From positions 1,798,001 to 1,862,000 of the forward strand of contig NZ_WUBI01000001.1 in the NCBI RefSeq assembly GCF_009807035.1: a stretch of 64,000 nucleotides of DNA. The letters are read 5' to 3'. The DNA is from Paenibacillus dendrobii (GTDB lineage: Bacteria > Bacillota > Bacilli > Paenibacillales > Paenibacillaceae). The translations under genes and the position numbers were made by a program. Positions 55,984 to 64,000 of this stretch are shown piece by piece. The notes below the pieces were generated by a model that was not told the DNA's origin, made no database searches, and saw only the letters and a program-made list of their open reading frames with translations. Positions within the stretch are counted from its first letter, which is position 1; each line of letters starts with the position of its first letter.

Positions 55984-56985
55984 GTGAAAATCGCAGTATG
56001 CGGATATTACGGCATGGGCAACTTCGGAGATGATCTGTTCTTGCGGACATTACAGCAAATATTCGATGGCCATACCGTTTTTCCATGGAACGGATATATG
56101 AATCCTTCAGAAGTAGATAGAGTGATCGTGGGTGGCGGCGATTTAATCACTCCTTATTCCTTTAACTCCTACTACTTCCCGAAGGCACTTATCCATCATC
56201 CGCTCTGGGTTTATGGCGTCGGCATCGTCGATCAATATCCGGAAGAAACATGGCCGAAAGACCAGGTGGAGCTTTATAGGGAGTATATCGGCAAGGCCCA
56301 AAAAGCTATATTTCGAGACAAAAGATCGGCCGATATCGCAGCTAAAGCAAAGTTCCATCCACATGTCCAGCATGCCCAGGATATTGCTTTCGCTTATGAA
56401 GAACAGGATTATCCGGTACGCTCCTATTCAAATCGCCCTACGATTGGAATATGCGTCTTCTCCTATCCTTCCTTTCCGTTTGAAAATATGGTCAGACTTT
56501 CGCAGCATCTTCTGAAAAAGGGGTATCACCTGCTCTTTATCCCTGTCATTAATCACCCGACCAACATGTATTCCGATCTTTCCACATGCCAGAAGCTTAT
56601 GGCACGAATCAAAGAAACCGATCGAAAGGCCTCGGCAGAGACGCTACCGATGCTGATGGAACTCGACCTCACCTATAACTATATCCAGCATGTGGACTAT
56701 CTGATCACCTATAAGCTGCATCCCGCAATTGCCGCGCTTCGGGCAGGCAAACCGGTATTTGCCCTGAGCCGAATGAACAAAGTATGGAGCCTGCTTGAGT
56801 CCTTTGGCATGGAGAAATACTTTTGCGATTATCAGCTGCCTTACGAAACGATCAAAACGAAGGTTGATGAATTTTTACTACGTAGTGCTGCCGAAGTCAA
56901 ACTGCAGGTTGCCTCGATCCGCTCAGCAGAGCTTGAGAGCTTGCGGCAGCTTACAGCACTAAAAAAAGAAATTGAGTCCTTTTAG
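55984..56985 (+). CDS. Polysaccharide pyruvyl transferase family protein (CsaB-like)
   Basis: A 333-residue protein with the family fold: CGYYGMGNFGDDLFLRTLQQ, VIVGGGDLITPYSF, LHPAIAALRAGKPVFALS. CsaB-type enzymes add pyruvate ketals to cell-wall polysaccharides. GTG start at 55984 behind AGGAGG at 9 nt. It follows the glycosyltransferase by 28 nt. Activity on spore or wall glycans is inferred. Confidence 0.83.
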   Translation: MKIAVCGYYGMGNFGDDLFLRTLQQIFDGHTVFPWNGYMNPSEVDRVIVGGGDLITPYSFNSYYFPKALIHHPLWVYGVGIVDQYPEETWPKDQVELYREYIGKAQKAIFRDKRSADIAAKAKFHPHVQHAQDIAFAYEEQDYPVRSYSNRPTIGICVFSYPSFPFENMVRLSQHLLKKGYHLLFIPVINHPTNMYSDLSTCQKLMARIKETDRKASAETLPMLMELDLTYNYIQHVDYLITYKLHPAIAALRAGKPVFALSRMNKVWSLLESFGMEKYFCDYQLPYETIKTKVDEFLLRSAAEVKLQVASIRSAELESLRQLTALKKEIESF

Positions 56986-57017
56986 AAAACAAACCATTGA
57001 GCAACAAAGGAGGCGAT

Positions 57018-57446
57018 ATGACGATGTGGTTTTTTTGGAAGAACAGTCATGTCTTTAAATTAATCCGAAACCTTGAACACCAGCTTCACCATCTGGAACA
57101 CGAGATCCACCATCTGAAAAAACAGGTGAATCATGTTCAGGAAGAACTTCAGCAAGTGCATTTTCTTAAGGAACAGATCCACCAGCTTTCGAAAAAAGTC
57201 AAACAATTAGAGTCTCTCTATGATCTTGTGGAAAAACTCGAGGATCAGTTACTCACCGGATTGACGGAGAATCCCGAACTTGAGGCCTTCCTCAAGCTGA
57301 AAATCGGAATGAAGGTTCGGATTGAAACGGCGGGAACTTCATTGCAAGGAATCATTTTGGTTGTAGGCACGGATGCCGTGGAACTCCGTGAAGCAAACGG
57401 CGATCTGTTGATCATCCCGTTCAGCCATATCAACGCAGTCCAGTGA
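57018..57446 (+). CDS. Coiled-coil protein with C-terminal small beta-barrel-like domain
   Basis: A 142-residue protein. Residues 10-80 are a His/Leu/Lys heptad coiled coil (LEHQLHHLEHEIHHLKKQVN). The C-terminal 50 residues (LKIGMKVRIETAGTSLQGII, LLIIPFSHINAVQ) resemble small DUF2642-like barrels. The start may be ATG 57018 or 57024, depending on SD spacing (4 or 10 nt from AGGAGG). Shares its C-terminal type with the next gene. Confidence 0.75.
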   Translation: MTMWFFWKNSHVFKLIRNLEHQLHHLEHEIHHLKKQVNHVQEELQQVHFLKEQIHQLSKKVKQLESLYDLVEKLEDQLLTGLTENPELEAFLKLKIGMKVRIETAGTSLQGIILVVGTDAVELREANGDLLIIPFSHINAVQ

Positions 57447-57497
57447 CGCGAAAGTGTTCTGTTGTTATTACTTGTTGAAGAAGGAGGAGATACGATC

Positions 57498-57701
57498 ATG
57501 AATTTCAAAGAACTGGTTCAAGGTTTTACCGGAGAAGAAGTTGAAGTCATGACATCCGGGGATCTGATCGTCGGGACGCTCATATCCGTTAATAAAGCTT
57601 CCCTGCTGATGAAAATCCCTCCGATCATGTACGGTCCGCCGGGAGATGTCGCCCTCATTCCGCTCCGTTCCATCGAATTCATCCGAATATTAACGGATTG
57701 A
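57498..57701 (+). CDS. Small DUF2642-like barrel protein
   Basis: A 67-residue protein: NFKELVQGFTGEEVEVMTSG, LIVGTLISVNKASLLMK and VALIPLRSIEFIRIL. Proteins of this type occur in Bacillales spores, but the function is unknown. The ATG at 57498 follows AAGGAGGAG with 8 nt spacing. Last gene of the plus-strand operon. Confidence 0.78.
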   Translation: MNFKELVQGFTGEEVEVMTSGDLIVGTLISVNKASLLMKIPPIMYGPPGDVALIPLRSIEFIRILTD

Positions 57702-57715
57702 TCCGGCATCGCAAC

Positions 57716-57750
57716 AAAAAAAGCACTGCCGATAAGGCAGTGCTTTCTTT
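57716..57750 (+). terminator. Terminator of the glycosyltransferase operon
   Basis: AAGCACTGCC (57721-57730) pairs with GGCAGTGCTT (57736-57745) and is followed by TCTTTTT. Confidence 0.9.
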
Positions 57751-57877
57751 TTACATACACCGTTGGTTAGCGGGTATTCCCTGATCAGCAAGCGGTTCTA
57801 GTGAAATATGCGTACAAGTGACCGCATTCCGCCTTGGTTCAAAGCGCCTGCCCAACTCCCATAATGGCAACGATATA

Positions 57878-58876
57878 TTAATTGGTTTCGGGTTCTTGTT
57901 CTTCTTCTTGAATCAGCCCGGCGAATAGCGCATGCACGAACTGCTGGGAATCAAACGGCTGCAGATCCTCCATTTTTTCACCAAGTCCCACAAATTTCAC
58001 CGGTAGATTGAGCTCCTGACGGATCGCTACTACAATGCCGCCTTTAGCAGTACCGTCAAGCTTGGTAAGTACAAGACCGGTAACGCCGCTCTTCTCGCCG
58101 AATAGCTTGGCCTGATTAAGCGCATTTTGGCCCGTAGTCGCATCCAACACCATCAGCACTTCATGCGGCGCACCTGGAATTTCCCGCTGGATGACTCGGA
58201 AAATCTTATTCAGCTCTTCCATCAGGTTAGACTTATTCTGCAACCGTCCTGCCGTATCGCAAATCAGCACATCGGCCTGACGCTGCTTTGCGGCCTGAAC
58301 GGCATCAAACATGACAGCGGCGGGATCGGATCCAGCATGCTGCTTAATCACCTCTACGCCTGCACGTTCACCCCATACCTCCAGCTGTTCGATGGCTCCC
58401 GCACGGAAGGTATCGCCTGCGGCGAGCAGAACCTTTTTCCCCTCCTGCTTGAAGCGGTGGGCCATTTTACCGATCGTCGTCGTTTTGCCGACGCCGTTAA
58501 CCCCGACGAACAGAATCACGGTAATACCATCCGGGTTCATGCGAATGGCATTGTTATCATCACCGCGCAGAAGCTCCATCAGCTTTTGCGAGAGGATCGG
58601 CTGCAGCTCGGCTGCATCTTCGATCCGCTGCTTTTTCACCTCAGAACGCAGGTCATCAATCAGGTTCATGACTGTGTTGACACCCACATCGGCACCGATC
58701 AAAATTTCCTCAAGTTCCTCATAGAATTCCTCGTCGATTTTCTTGCGGCGGACCATCAGATCCGTTACTTTCTCGACAAATCCCTTGCGGGTTTTCTCCA
58801 GTCCGTCGCGGAACTTGCTCGTAACCGATTCCGTCTTGCTGGAAATGCTCTCTTTCAGCTTTTTAAAAAAGCTCAT
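57878..58876 (-). CDS. ftsY: Signal recognition particle receptor FtsY
   Basis: SRP receptor GTPase. GVNGVGKTTTIGKMAHRFKQ, DTFRAGAIEQLEVW, CDTAGRLQNKSNLMEEL and TKLDGTAKGG are the NG motifs. The N-terminal A domain is short and charged. The length is 332 aa, 33 nt after smc. Confidence 0.95.
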   Translation of the reverse strand: MSFFKKLKESISSKTESVTSKFRDGLEKTRKGFVEKVTDLMVRRKKIDEEFYEELEEILIGADVGVNTVMNLIDDLRSEVKKQRIEDAAELQPILSQKLMELLRGDDNNAIRMNPDGITVILFVGVNGVGKTTTIGKMAHRFKQEGKKVLLAAGDTFRAGAIEQLEVWGERAGVEVIKQHAGSDPAAVMFDAVQAAKQRQADVLICDTAGRLQNKSNLMEELNKIFRVIQREIPGAPHEVLMVLDATTGQNALNQAKLFGEKSGVTGLVLTKLDGTAKGGIVVAIRQELNLPVKFVGLGEKMEDLQPFDSQQFVHALFAGLIQEEEQEPETN

Positions 58877-58909
58877 ATGTCTCCTCCATCTCTATCGCGT
58901 TGATCATGA

Positions 58910-61900
58910 TCATGCTATTTCGGCTTCATCATTTTCCAATCGGACGGATACCAGCTTGGATACCCCTCCCTCTTCCATGGTTACGCCGTACAGAACATCC
59001 GCTTCTTCCATCGTACCTTTACGGTGCGTAACGACGATAAACTGCGTTTGCTCGGAAAACTCTCGTAAATATTGGGCGAATCGCACGACATTCGCTTCAT
59101 CCAGCGCCGCTTCAACTTCATCGAGCACGCAGAATGGTACTGGCTTGACCTGAAGAATGGCAAACAGCAGAGCCATCGCTGTCAGCGCACGTTCACCACC
59201 GGAGAGCAGCTGCAGGTTTTGCAGCTTTTTCCCTGGGGGCTGAGCTACGATATCGATCCCCGTCTCAAGCAGATGCTCCGGATCAAGCAGCACCAGATCC
59301 GCTCGCCCGCCTCCAAACAGTTTGACGAACACGGTGCCGAATTCATGCCGGATAGCATCGAAAGTTACCTTGAAGCGTTTGGACATTTCATCATCCATTT
59401 CCCGGATGACTTCGTAGAGCGTGGTTTTGGCCTCCACCAGATCTTCCTTCTGTTCGCTGAGGAACTGGTACCGCTCATTGACACGCTGATACTCCTCGAT
59501 GGCTCCCAGATTCACGTCACCCAGCGCCGTAATGCTGCGTTTCAGCTCACGGACTTCGCTCTGCACAGCAGGTACGTCATCCGGAATCGGGTATCTCATT
59601 TTAGCCAGCTCATAGCTCAGTTCGTAATCTTCGCTCAGCTTCTTGAGTATATTCTCCAGCTCCACGTCAAGCCGGTTCACGCCTATCTCGGTTTGACGCA
59701 GCTGATCCTCCACTGCTTTAAGCCGTGTACGCTGCTCTTTTGTTTCGCTTTCATCCTGCTCCAGCTTCTTCGAAAGCTGCATCCGGGCTGCCCGTTTAAA
59801 CTCCAGCTGCTCGGATGACTGCTCCTTCTTCAGCTTGTAGCGGTTCAAATCCTCAATTTGCTGAATGGATTCTTTCGTATTCGTCTCGAGATCCGCTTCA
59901 ATAGACGCCAGCAGCGTCTTCGACTGCCGCAGCTCCTTATCCTGAGAATTGAAATCGCTCTGCATCCGGCGCAGCTGCTCTTCCAGAGAGAAACACTCCT
60001 GATCGAGCTTGCCTTCTCTTACTTTGAGCTGGGTCAGCTGGGTTTGGAGCTCCTCCTTGGCCGACTCGCTGGCCTTGCGGGCAAACTCGGCAGCATGGAT
60101 CGCCTGGTGCGTCGACTTCTCTTCCTCTTCCAGCTGCGCGAGTCTTTTCACAGCCTCATCCCGGGTCTTCTGGAGATCCTGACTTTCCTCATGGAAACTC
60201 TTCTTCTCTTGTCCTGCCATTTCAGCCTGCTCCAGAACATGCCGGAGCTCATGCTCCAGCTGCTTCAAATCACTGGAGAGCGATTGCTCTTCGATGCGCT
60301 TTTCATCGCCGGTTTGTCTCAGCTCATCCAATTTATCCTGCGTTTGGGTCAACTGTCCCTTCACATCGTGGATGCTTTGAGTCAGCTTATGCAGCTGCAA
60401 TTCCGTGTCCTTAATCTCCTGATCGAGCTGATCCAGCTGGCGTTTGCGACCAAGCAGACTGCTGTTTTTCTTATGCTGGCTTCCCCCGGTCATGGAACCG
60501 CCCGCATTCACCACGTCGCCTTCCAGCGTAACGACTCTGTAGCGATACTGGCAGCGGGCAGCGATTTTGTTCGCCACCTCCAGACTCTCTGCCAGAATGA
60601 CATTTCCGAGCAAACTTCCGACGACCGGAGAATAGAGCGCGTCGTATTGGACCAGATCAGCCGCGATACCGACAAAACCCTCTACGCCTTCGACCATGGA
60701 CCGGTCGCCCGATGAAATATTACGGGCCCGGATGACATCCAGCGGAAGGAAGGTCGCTCTGCCGAGCTGGCGCTGCTTCAGGAACGCAATCGCCTGACGG
60801 GATACCGCCTCATTGTCCATAACGACATGCTGAAGGGAAGCGCCTAAAGCAGTTTCTACGGCGAGCTCCAGCCGCTCGGGCACGCGAACCAAATCCGCGA
60901 CCGCGCCATGCACACCGTTCAAGACAGATTTACGAGCAGCCTTCAGCACTTCTTTGACGCCCAGCATAAAGCCGTCAAAATCGTCAGCCATTTCTTTCAT
61001 GGTATCACGACGGGAAATTTGAGCTTCCCGTTTTTGTTCCCACTTGCGGAGCATGCCTTGGCTTTCATCCAGCAGGCGCTGCAAGGACTGATAGCGTTCG
61101 CTTTCAGTTATGTAACTGCTGCGGAGATCGCGGATCTCCTGACCGAGCTTCTCGATGGCCGCATCCAACTGCTGCTTGCTGCCTATCAGCTCTTCCTTTT
61201 TGCCTTCCCACTTGCCGGTTTCCTCATCGGCTCGGCTCATCCGGCGGGCCAGCGCTTCCTGCTGCTGATCCGTGTACCGGATTTCATTGCGTGCTTGGGC
61301 CATCTGGTTCATCAGCTCCAGAAGGTTGCCTTTCAGGCTCTCTTCCTGCTGCTGGCTGATGCCGCCTGTAATTCCGATCAGCTTCGATTCCTCAGCAGAC
61401 AAATGATCCTTCAGCTGCTTCAGTTCCTCCTGCGAAGCCTCCAGCTTCGTTTTCAGCAGTTCAATTTCTGCCTTCCGGTCTTCAAAACGCTCATCACCCG
61501 CACTGAGCGTACCCGCAAGTTGCTCCCGGTTGGTCTCCAGGTTACGTTTCCGTTCGCGCAGTACTTCCGCATAGCCTTCACTTTTTTCATAGGCCTCGCT
61601 ATACTGCAGAAGTTCGCCCTGCAAGGTCTCGACTTCCGTCTCCAGCTTGCGCAGAGCCGCGCGGTCGCTTTCAAGCTTGGCGTCATGTGCAGATACGACC
61701 GTAGAGAGCTGCAGCTGTTCTTCCTGCAGAACCGCCAGCTTCGCGTTCGCCTCGCTCCATGCCGCATGAATTTGCTCGATCTGATAGACATACAGCGAAA
61801 TTTCTTTATTCTTGAGCTGCTCTCGCAGCTGTTTGTAGTGACTGGCCTTCTCGGACTGCTCTTTCAATGGACCAATCTGATCCTCAAGCTCAGTCACCAA

Positions 61901-62479
61901 GTCATGGATGCGAAGCAAATTCTGCTCGGTCTCGTCGAGCTTGCGAACCGCATCTTTTTTCCGGGATTTATATTTAACGATTCCAGATGCTTCTTCGAAA
62001 ATACCCCTGCGATCCTCCGACCGCGTACTTAAAATTTCCTCAATCCGGCCTTGTCCAATAATCGAATACGCTTCCTTGCCAATGCCGGTATCCATAAACA
62101 GCTCGGTAATATCCTTGAGCCTGCAGGATTGTCTGTTAATGAAATATTCGCTGTCTCCGCTCCGATGCACCCGGCGCGTGACCGTCACCTCATTGAAATC
62201 CAGAGACAAGGCGTGGTCTTCATTATCCAGCGTCAGCGACACTTCACCGAAATTGACGGCTTTGCGCGCATCGCTCCCTGCAAAAATAATGTCTTCCATC
62301 TTCCCGCCACGCAGCGATTTGGCGCTTTGTTCTCCCAGAACCCAGCGGATGCCGTCGGAAATGTTGCTTTTGCCGCTGCCATTCGGACCTACGACCGCTG
62401 TAATGCCGCGGACAAACTCCATTTCGGTTTTGTCGGCAAACGATTTAAAACCCGCTAATTCAATCCGCTTCAAAAACAT
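58910..62479 (-). CDS. smc: Chromosome segregation protein SMC
   Basis: Condensin ATPase that organises the chromosome with ScpAB. Walker A is VGPNGSGKSNI near residue 33, then long coiled coils around a hinge (about 510-670), with signature LQLLSGGERALTAMALLFAI and Walker B VLDEVEAALDEANV. The ATG at 62479 (MFLKRIELAGFKSFADKTE) matches the family start; the TTG at 62488 is 2 nt from the SD. The length is 1189 aa. Confidence 0.96.
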   Translation of the reverse strand: MFLKRIELAGFKSFADKTEMEFVRGITAVVGPNGSGKSNISDGIRWVLGEQSAKSLRGGKMEDIIFAGSDARKAVNFGEVSLTLDNEDHALSLDFNEVTVTRRVHRSGDSEYFINRQSCRLKDITELFMDTGIGKEAYSIIGQGRIEEILSTRSEDRRGIFEEASGIVKYKSRKKDAVRKLDETEQNLLRIHDLVTELEDQIGPLKEQSEKASHYKQLREQLKNKEISLYVYQIEQIHAAWSEANAKLAVLQEEQLQLSTVVSAHDAKLESDRAALRKLETEVETLQGELLQYSEAYEKSEGYAEVLRERKRNLETNREQLAGTLSAGDERFEDRKAEIELLKTKLEASQEELKQLKDHLSAEESKLIGITGGISQQQEESLKGNLLELMNQMAQARNEIRYTDQQQEALARRMSRADEETGKWEGKKEELIGSKQQLDAAIEKLGQEIRDLRSSYITESERYQSLQRLLDESQGMLRKWEQKREAQISRRDTMKEMADDFDGFMLGVKEVLKAARKSVLNGVHGAVADLVRVPERLELAVETALGASLQHVVMDNEAVSRQAIAFLKQRQLGRATFLPLDVIRARNISSGDRSMVEGVEGFVGIAADLVQYDALYSPVVGSLLGNVILAESLEVANKIAARCQYRYRVVTLEGDVVNAGGSMTGGSQHKKNSSLLGRKRQLDQLDQEIKDTELQLHKLTQSIHDVKGQLTQTQDKLDELRQTGDEKRIEEQSLSSDLKQLEHELRHVLEQAEMAGQEKKSFHEESQDLQKTRDEAVKRLAQLEEEEKSTHQAIHAAEFARKASESAKEELQTQLTQLKVREGKLDQECFSLEEQLRRMQSDFNSQDKELRQSKTLLASIEADLETNTKESIQQIEDLNRYKLKKEQSSEQLEFKRAARMQLSKKLEQDESETKEQRTRLKAVEDQLRQTEIGVNRLDVELENILKKLSEDYELSYELAKMRYPIPDDVPAVQSEVRELKRSITALGDVNLGAIEEYQRVNERYQFLSEQKEDLVEAKTTLYEVIREMDDEMSKRFKVTFDAIRHEFGTVFVKLFGGGRADLVLLDPEHLLETGIDIVAQPPGKKLQNLQLLSGGERALTAMALLFAILQVKPVPFCVLDEVEAALDEANVVRFAQYLREFSEQTQFIVVTHRKGTMEEADVLYGVTMEEGGVSKLVSVRLENDEAEIA

Positions 62480-62648
62480 ATTTCCCAAATCACCTCTAAA
62501 CCTTATAATACCATAACCCTGCGTCTTATAGGAGTCTAGCCGCTACCGAACGAAGAAAGAGCAAAAAGCAGTCTGAAGGCTACTGCCATTCATCATTCGC
62601 GACTGCTCTTTGCTCTTTGTTTGTCCTTGACTATTTACACAGGAGCCG
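62480..62648. other. Gap between rnc and smc
   Basis: 169 nt without a gene. It holds the inverted repeat listed at 62556-62618, and the smc SD (AGAGGTG) lies at its left end. Confidence 0.6.
62556..62618 (-). terminator. Hairpin between rnc and smc
   Basis: AAAGAGCAAAAAGCAGTC (62556-62573) pairs with GACTGCTCTTTGCTCTTT (62601-62618), 16 of 18 matching, with a 27-nt loop and a T-rich exit. It may be a terminator or processing site. Confidence 0.5.
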
Positions 62649-63350
62649 TCAAATTTCAGCCAGCTTCAGCTGCTTTAATGCGACTGCAGCAGCCTGCTGC
62701 TCAGCTTCTTTTTTGGAGCGGCCCGATCCTCTTCCCACACGCTCATTCCCCATATAAACCTCGGAGACAAACTCGCGCTCATGCGCCGGACCCCGTTCTT
62801 CCACAATCCGGTATTCCAGAGCGCCCATATTGTGATGCTGCGTTAGTTCCTGCAGCTCAGTTTTGAAATCGCTCATCTGCAAATTGCCACCCGCTTCGAC
62901 CAACGGAAACACGTATGTCTCTAGAAACGAACGGGCCGCTTCCAGACCTTGGTCCAGATACAAAGCGCCGACGAATGATTCAAACACATCCGCAAGCAGA
63001 GCAGGGCGCGTACGCCCGCCAGTAAGCTCTTCCCCTTTGCCAAGCAATACGTACTGCCCGAATTCCAGGCTCTCCGCAAATTTCACGAGTGACGGCTCGC
63101 AGACAATCGCCGCGCGCAGCTTCGTCAGCTCACCTTCAGGACGGTTCGGAAAAAGTTGATATAAATATTCGGATACCGTCAGCTCCAGCACCGCATCGCC
63201 CAAAAATTCCAGGCGTTCATTATCCTGCTGCTGGCTAAATCGGTGTTCGTTGACATAAGAAGCGTGGGTAAAGGCCTGTTTCAGCAGCAGTCGATTGTGA
63301 AATTGGATATGAAGTTTCTGCTGTAACTGCTTCAGATCTCCACTCAACAA
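62649..63350 (-). CDS. rnc: Ribonuclease III Rnc
   Basis: Double-stranded RNA endonuclease for rRNA processing. Catalytic signature [20 protein letters not shown], then a C-terminal dsRBD ([20 protein letters not shown]). TTG start at 63350 (or the next TTG at 63347) behind AAGGGGA. The length is 233 aa. Confidence 0.95.
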   Translation of the reverse strand: MLSGDLKQLQQKLHIQFHNRLLLKQAFTHASYVNEHRFSQQQDNERLEFLGDAVLELTVSEYLYQLFPNRPEGELTKLRAAIVCEPSLVKFAESLEFGQYVLLGKGEELTGGRTRPALLADVFESFVGALYLDQGLEAARSFLETYVFPLVEAGGNLQMSDFKTELQELTQHHNMGALEYRIVEERGPAHEREFVSEVYMGNERVGRGSGRSKKEAEQQAAAVALKQLKLAEI

Positions 63351-63359
63351 ATCGTCCCC

Positions 63360-64000
63360 TTACTCATCGAATTTTTTAAGAATAATCGTCGCGTTATGTC
63401 CGCCAAAGCCAAAAGAGTTGGACATAACAACGTCAAGCTTCGCGTCACGAGCTTTATTCGGTACATAGTCCAGATCGCATTCGGGATCCTGATTGTCCAA
63501 ATTGATCGTTGGCGCGATTTTTTGATTCTGCAGAGACAATCCGCAAATGACTGCTTCTACGCCGCCTGCGGCACCAAGAAGATGGCCTGTCATGGACTTC
63601 GTCGAACTGACGGCTACCTTGTAAGCATGATCTCCCAGAGCCTTCTTGATCGCTATGGTTTCGGAGCGGTCTCCTACAGGCGTCGAAGTGCCGTGAGCAT
63701 TGATGTAGTCCACGTCCTCCGGCTGAAGTCCCGCGTCGCGCAGCGCCATCGCCATGCATCGTGCCGGTCCGTCCGGATCGGGTTCAGTCATGTGATGAGC
63801 GTCGCCGCTTAGGCCGTAGCCGAGCACTTCCGCAATAATGTGAGCCCCGCGTTTTTGGGCGTGTTCCAGAGATTCGATAACCAGAATCCCGGCACCTTCA
63901 CCCATAACAAATCCATCACGGCCCGTATCAAATGGACGGCTTGCCTTTTCAGGTTCATCATTGCGTGTGGACATAGCCCGCATTGCACAAAAACCAGCCA
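63360..64000 (-). CDS. fabF: Beta-ketoacyl-ACP synthase II FabF (5' end cut by window edge)
   Basis: Elongating condensing enzyme of fatty-acid synthesis. The visible 213 residues start inside the protein ([20 protein letters not shown]) and carry catalytic His in [11 protein letters not shown] and the Lys/His of [14 protein letters not shown]. The catalytic Cys lies beyond the right edge. Adjacent to rnc as in B. subtilis. Confidence 0.95.
   Translation of the reverse strand, partial: AGFCAMRAMSTRNDEPEKASRPFDTGRDGFVMGEGAGILVIESLEHAQKRGAHIIAEVLGYGLSGDAHHMTEPDPDGPARCMAMALRDAGLQPEDVDYINAHGTSTPVGDRSETIAIKKALGDHAYKVAVSSTKSMTGHLLGAAGGVEAVICGLSLQNQKIAPTINLDNQDPECDLDYVPNKARDAKLDVVMSNSFGFGGHNATIILKKFDE

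Noticed and set aside
60908..62032. 374-codon plus-strand reading frame
   Set aside because: Antisense to the coiled-coil part of smc; hydrophobic composition arises from antisense Glu/Gln/Lys codons.

Overview
The window is a chromosomal segment of a low-to-moderate GC Bacillales bacterium, most likely Paenibacillus or a close relative. Three things point there. Gene order follows the Bacillus subtilis smc-ftsY-ffh-rpsP-rimM-trmD-rplS-rbgA-rnhB-sucCD-dprA-topA-trmFO-hslVU-fla/che backbone. Flagellar switch components are of the Gram-positive type (FliY with CheC-like motifs, SwrD, CheB/CheY inside the fla operon). Shine-Dalgarno sequences are strong (AGGAGG) and GTG/TTG starts are common. 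Nearly everything lies on the minus strand, so transcription runs from right to left. No rRNA, tRNA, CRISPR array, prophage or insertion sequence was recognised.

1-25002: one continuous fla/che operon, read flgB-flgC-fliE-fliF-fliG-fliH-fliI-fliJ-(MotE-like)-fliK-flgD-(small operon protein)-flgG/E-swrD-fliL-fliM-fliY-cheY-fliO-fliP-fliQ-fliR-flhB-flhA-flhF-flhG-cheB-cheA. cheA runs off the left edge. Many pairs overlap by a few bases. These genes build the basal body, rod, hook and flagellar type III export gate, and couple the switch to chemotaxis. In front of flgB sits a structured leader ending in an intrinsic terminator, a candidate regulator of the whole operon.

25533-34503: hslU, hslV, trmFO, topA, dprA and sucCD. 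The slots that hold codY and xerC/codV in B. subtilis are empty here.

34699-42456: ohrR with its own operator; comM on the plus strand behind a strong promoter and a terminator-bearing leader; an alpha/beta hydrolase; then rnhB followed by a FliK-like protein, a free-standing FlhB C-terminal-domain protein and YraN.

42521-53819: ribosome biogenesis and protein export (rbgA, lepB, rplS, trmD, rimM, khpA, rpsP, ffh, ylxM). An accessory block (MFS exporter with paired operators, HTH regulator, small protein, double GNAT, M20 dipeptidase) sits between rplS and trmD.

53980-64000: a hemolysin III-like membrane protein, then a plus-strand four-gene operon (glycosyltransferase, polysaccharide pyruvyl transferase-like protein and two small proteins with a beta-barrel-like domain), inserted between ylxM and ftsY. 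After that come ftsY, smc, rnc and a partial fabF cut by the right edge.

The best candidates for something undescribed are the two leader RNAs (flgB and comM), the FliK-like/FlhB-C-like pair, the paired 19-bp palindromes before the MFS gene, and the glycosyltransferase/pyruvyl-transferase operon.
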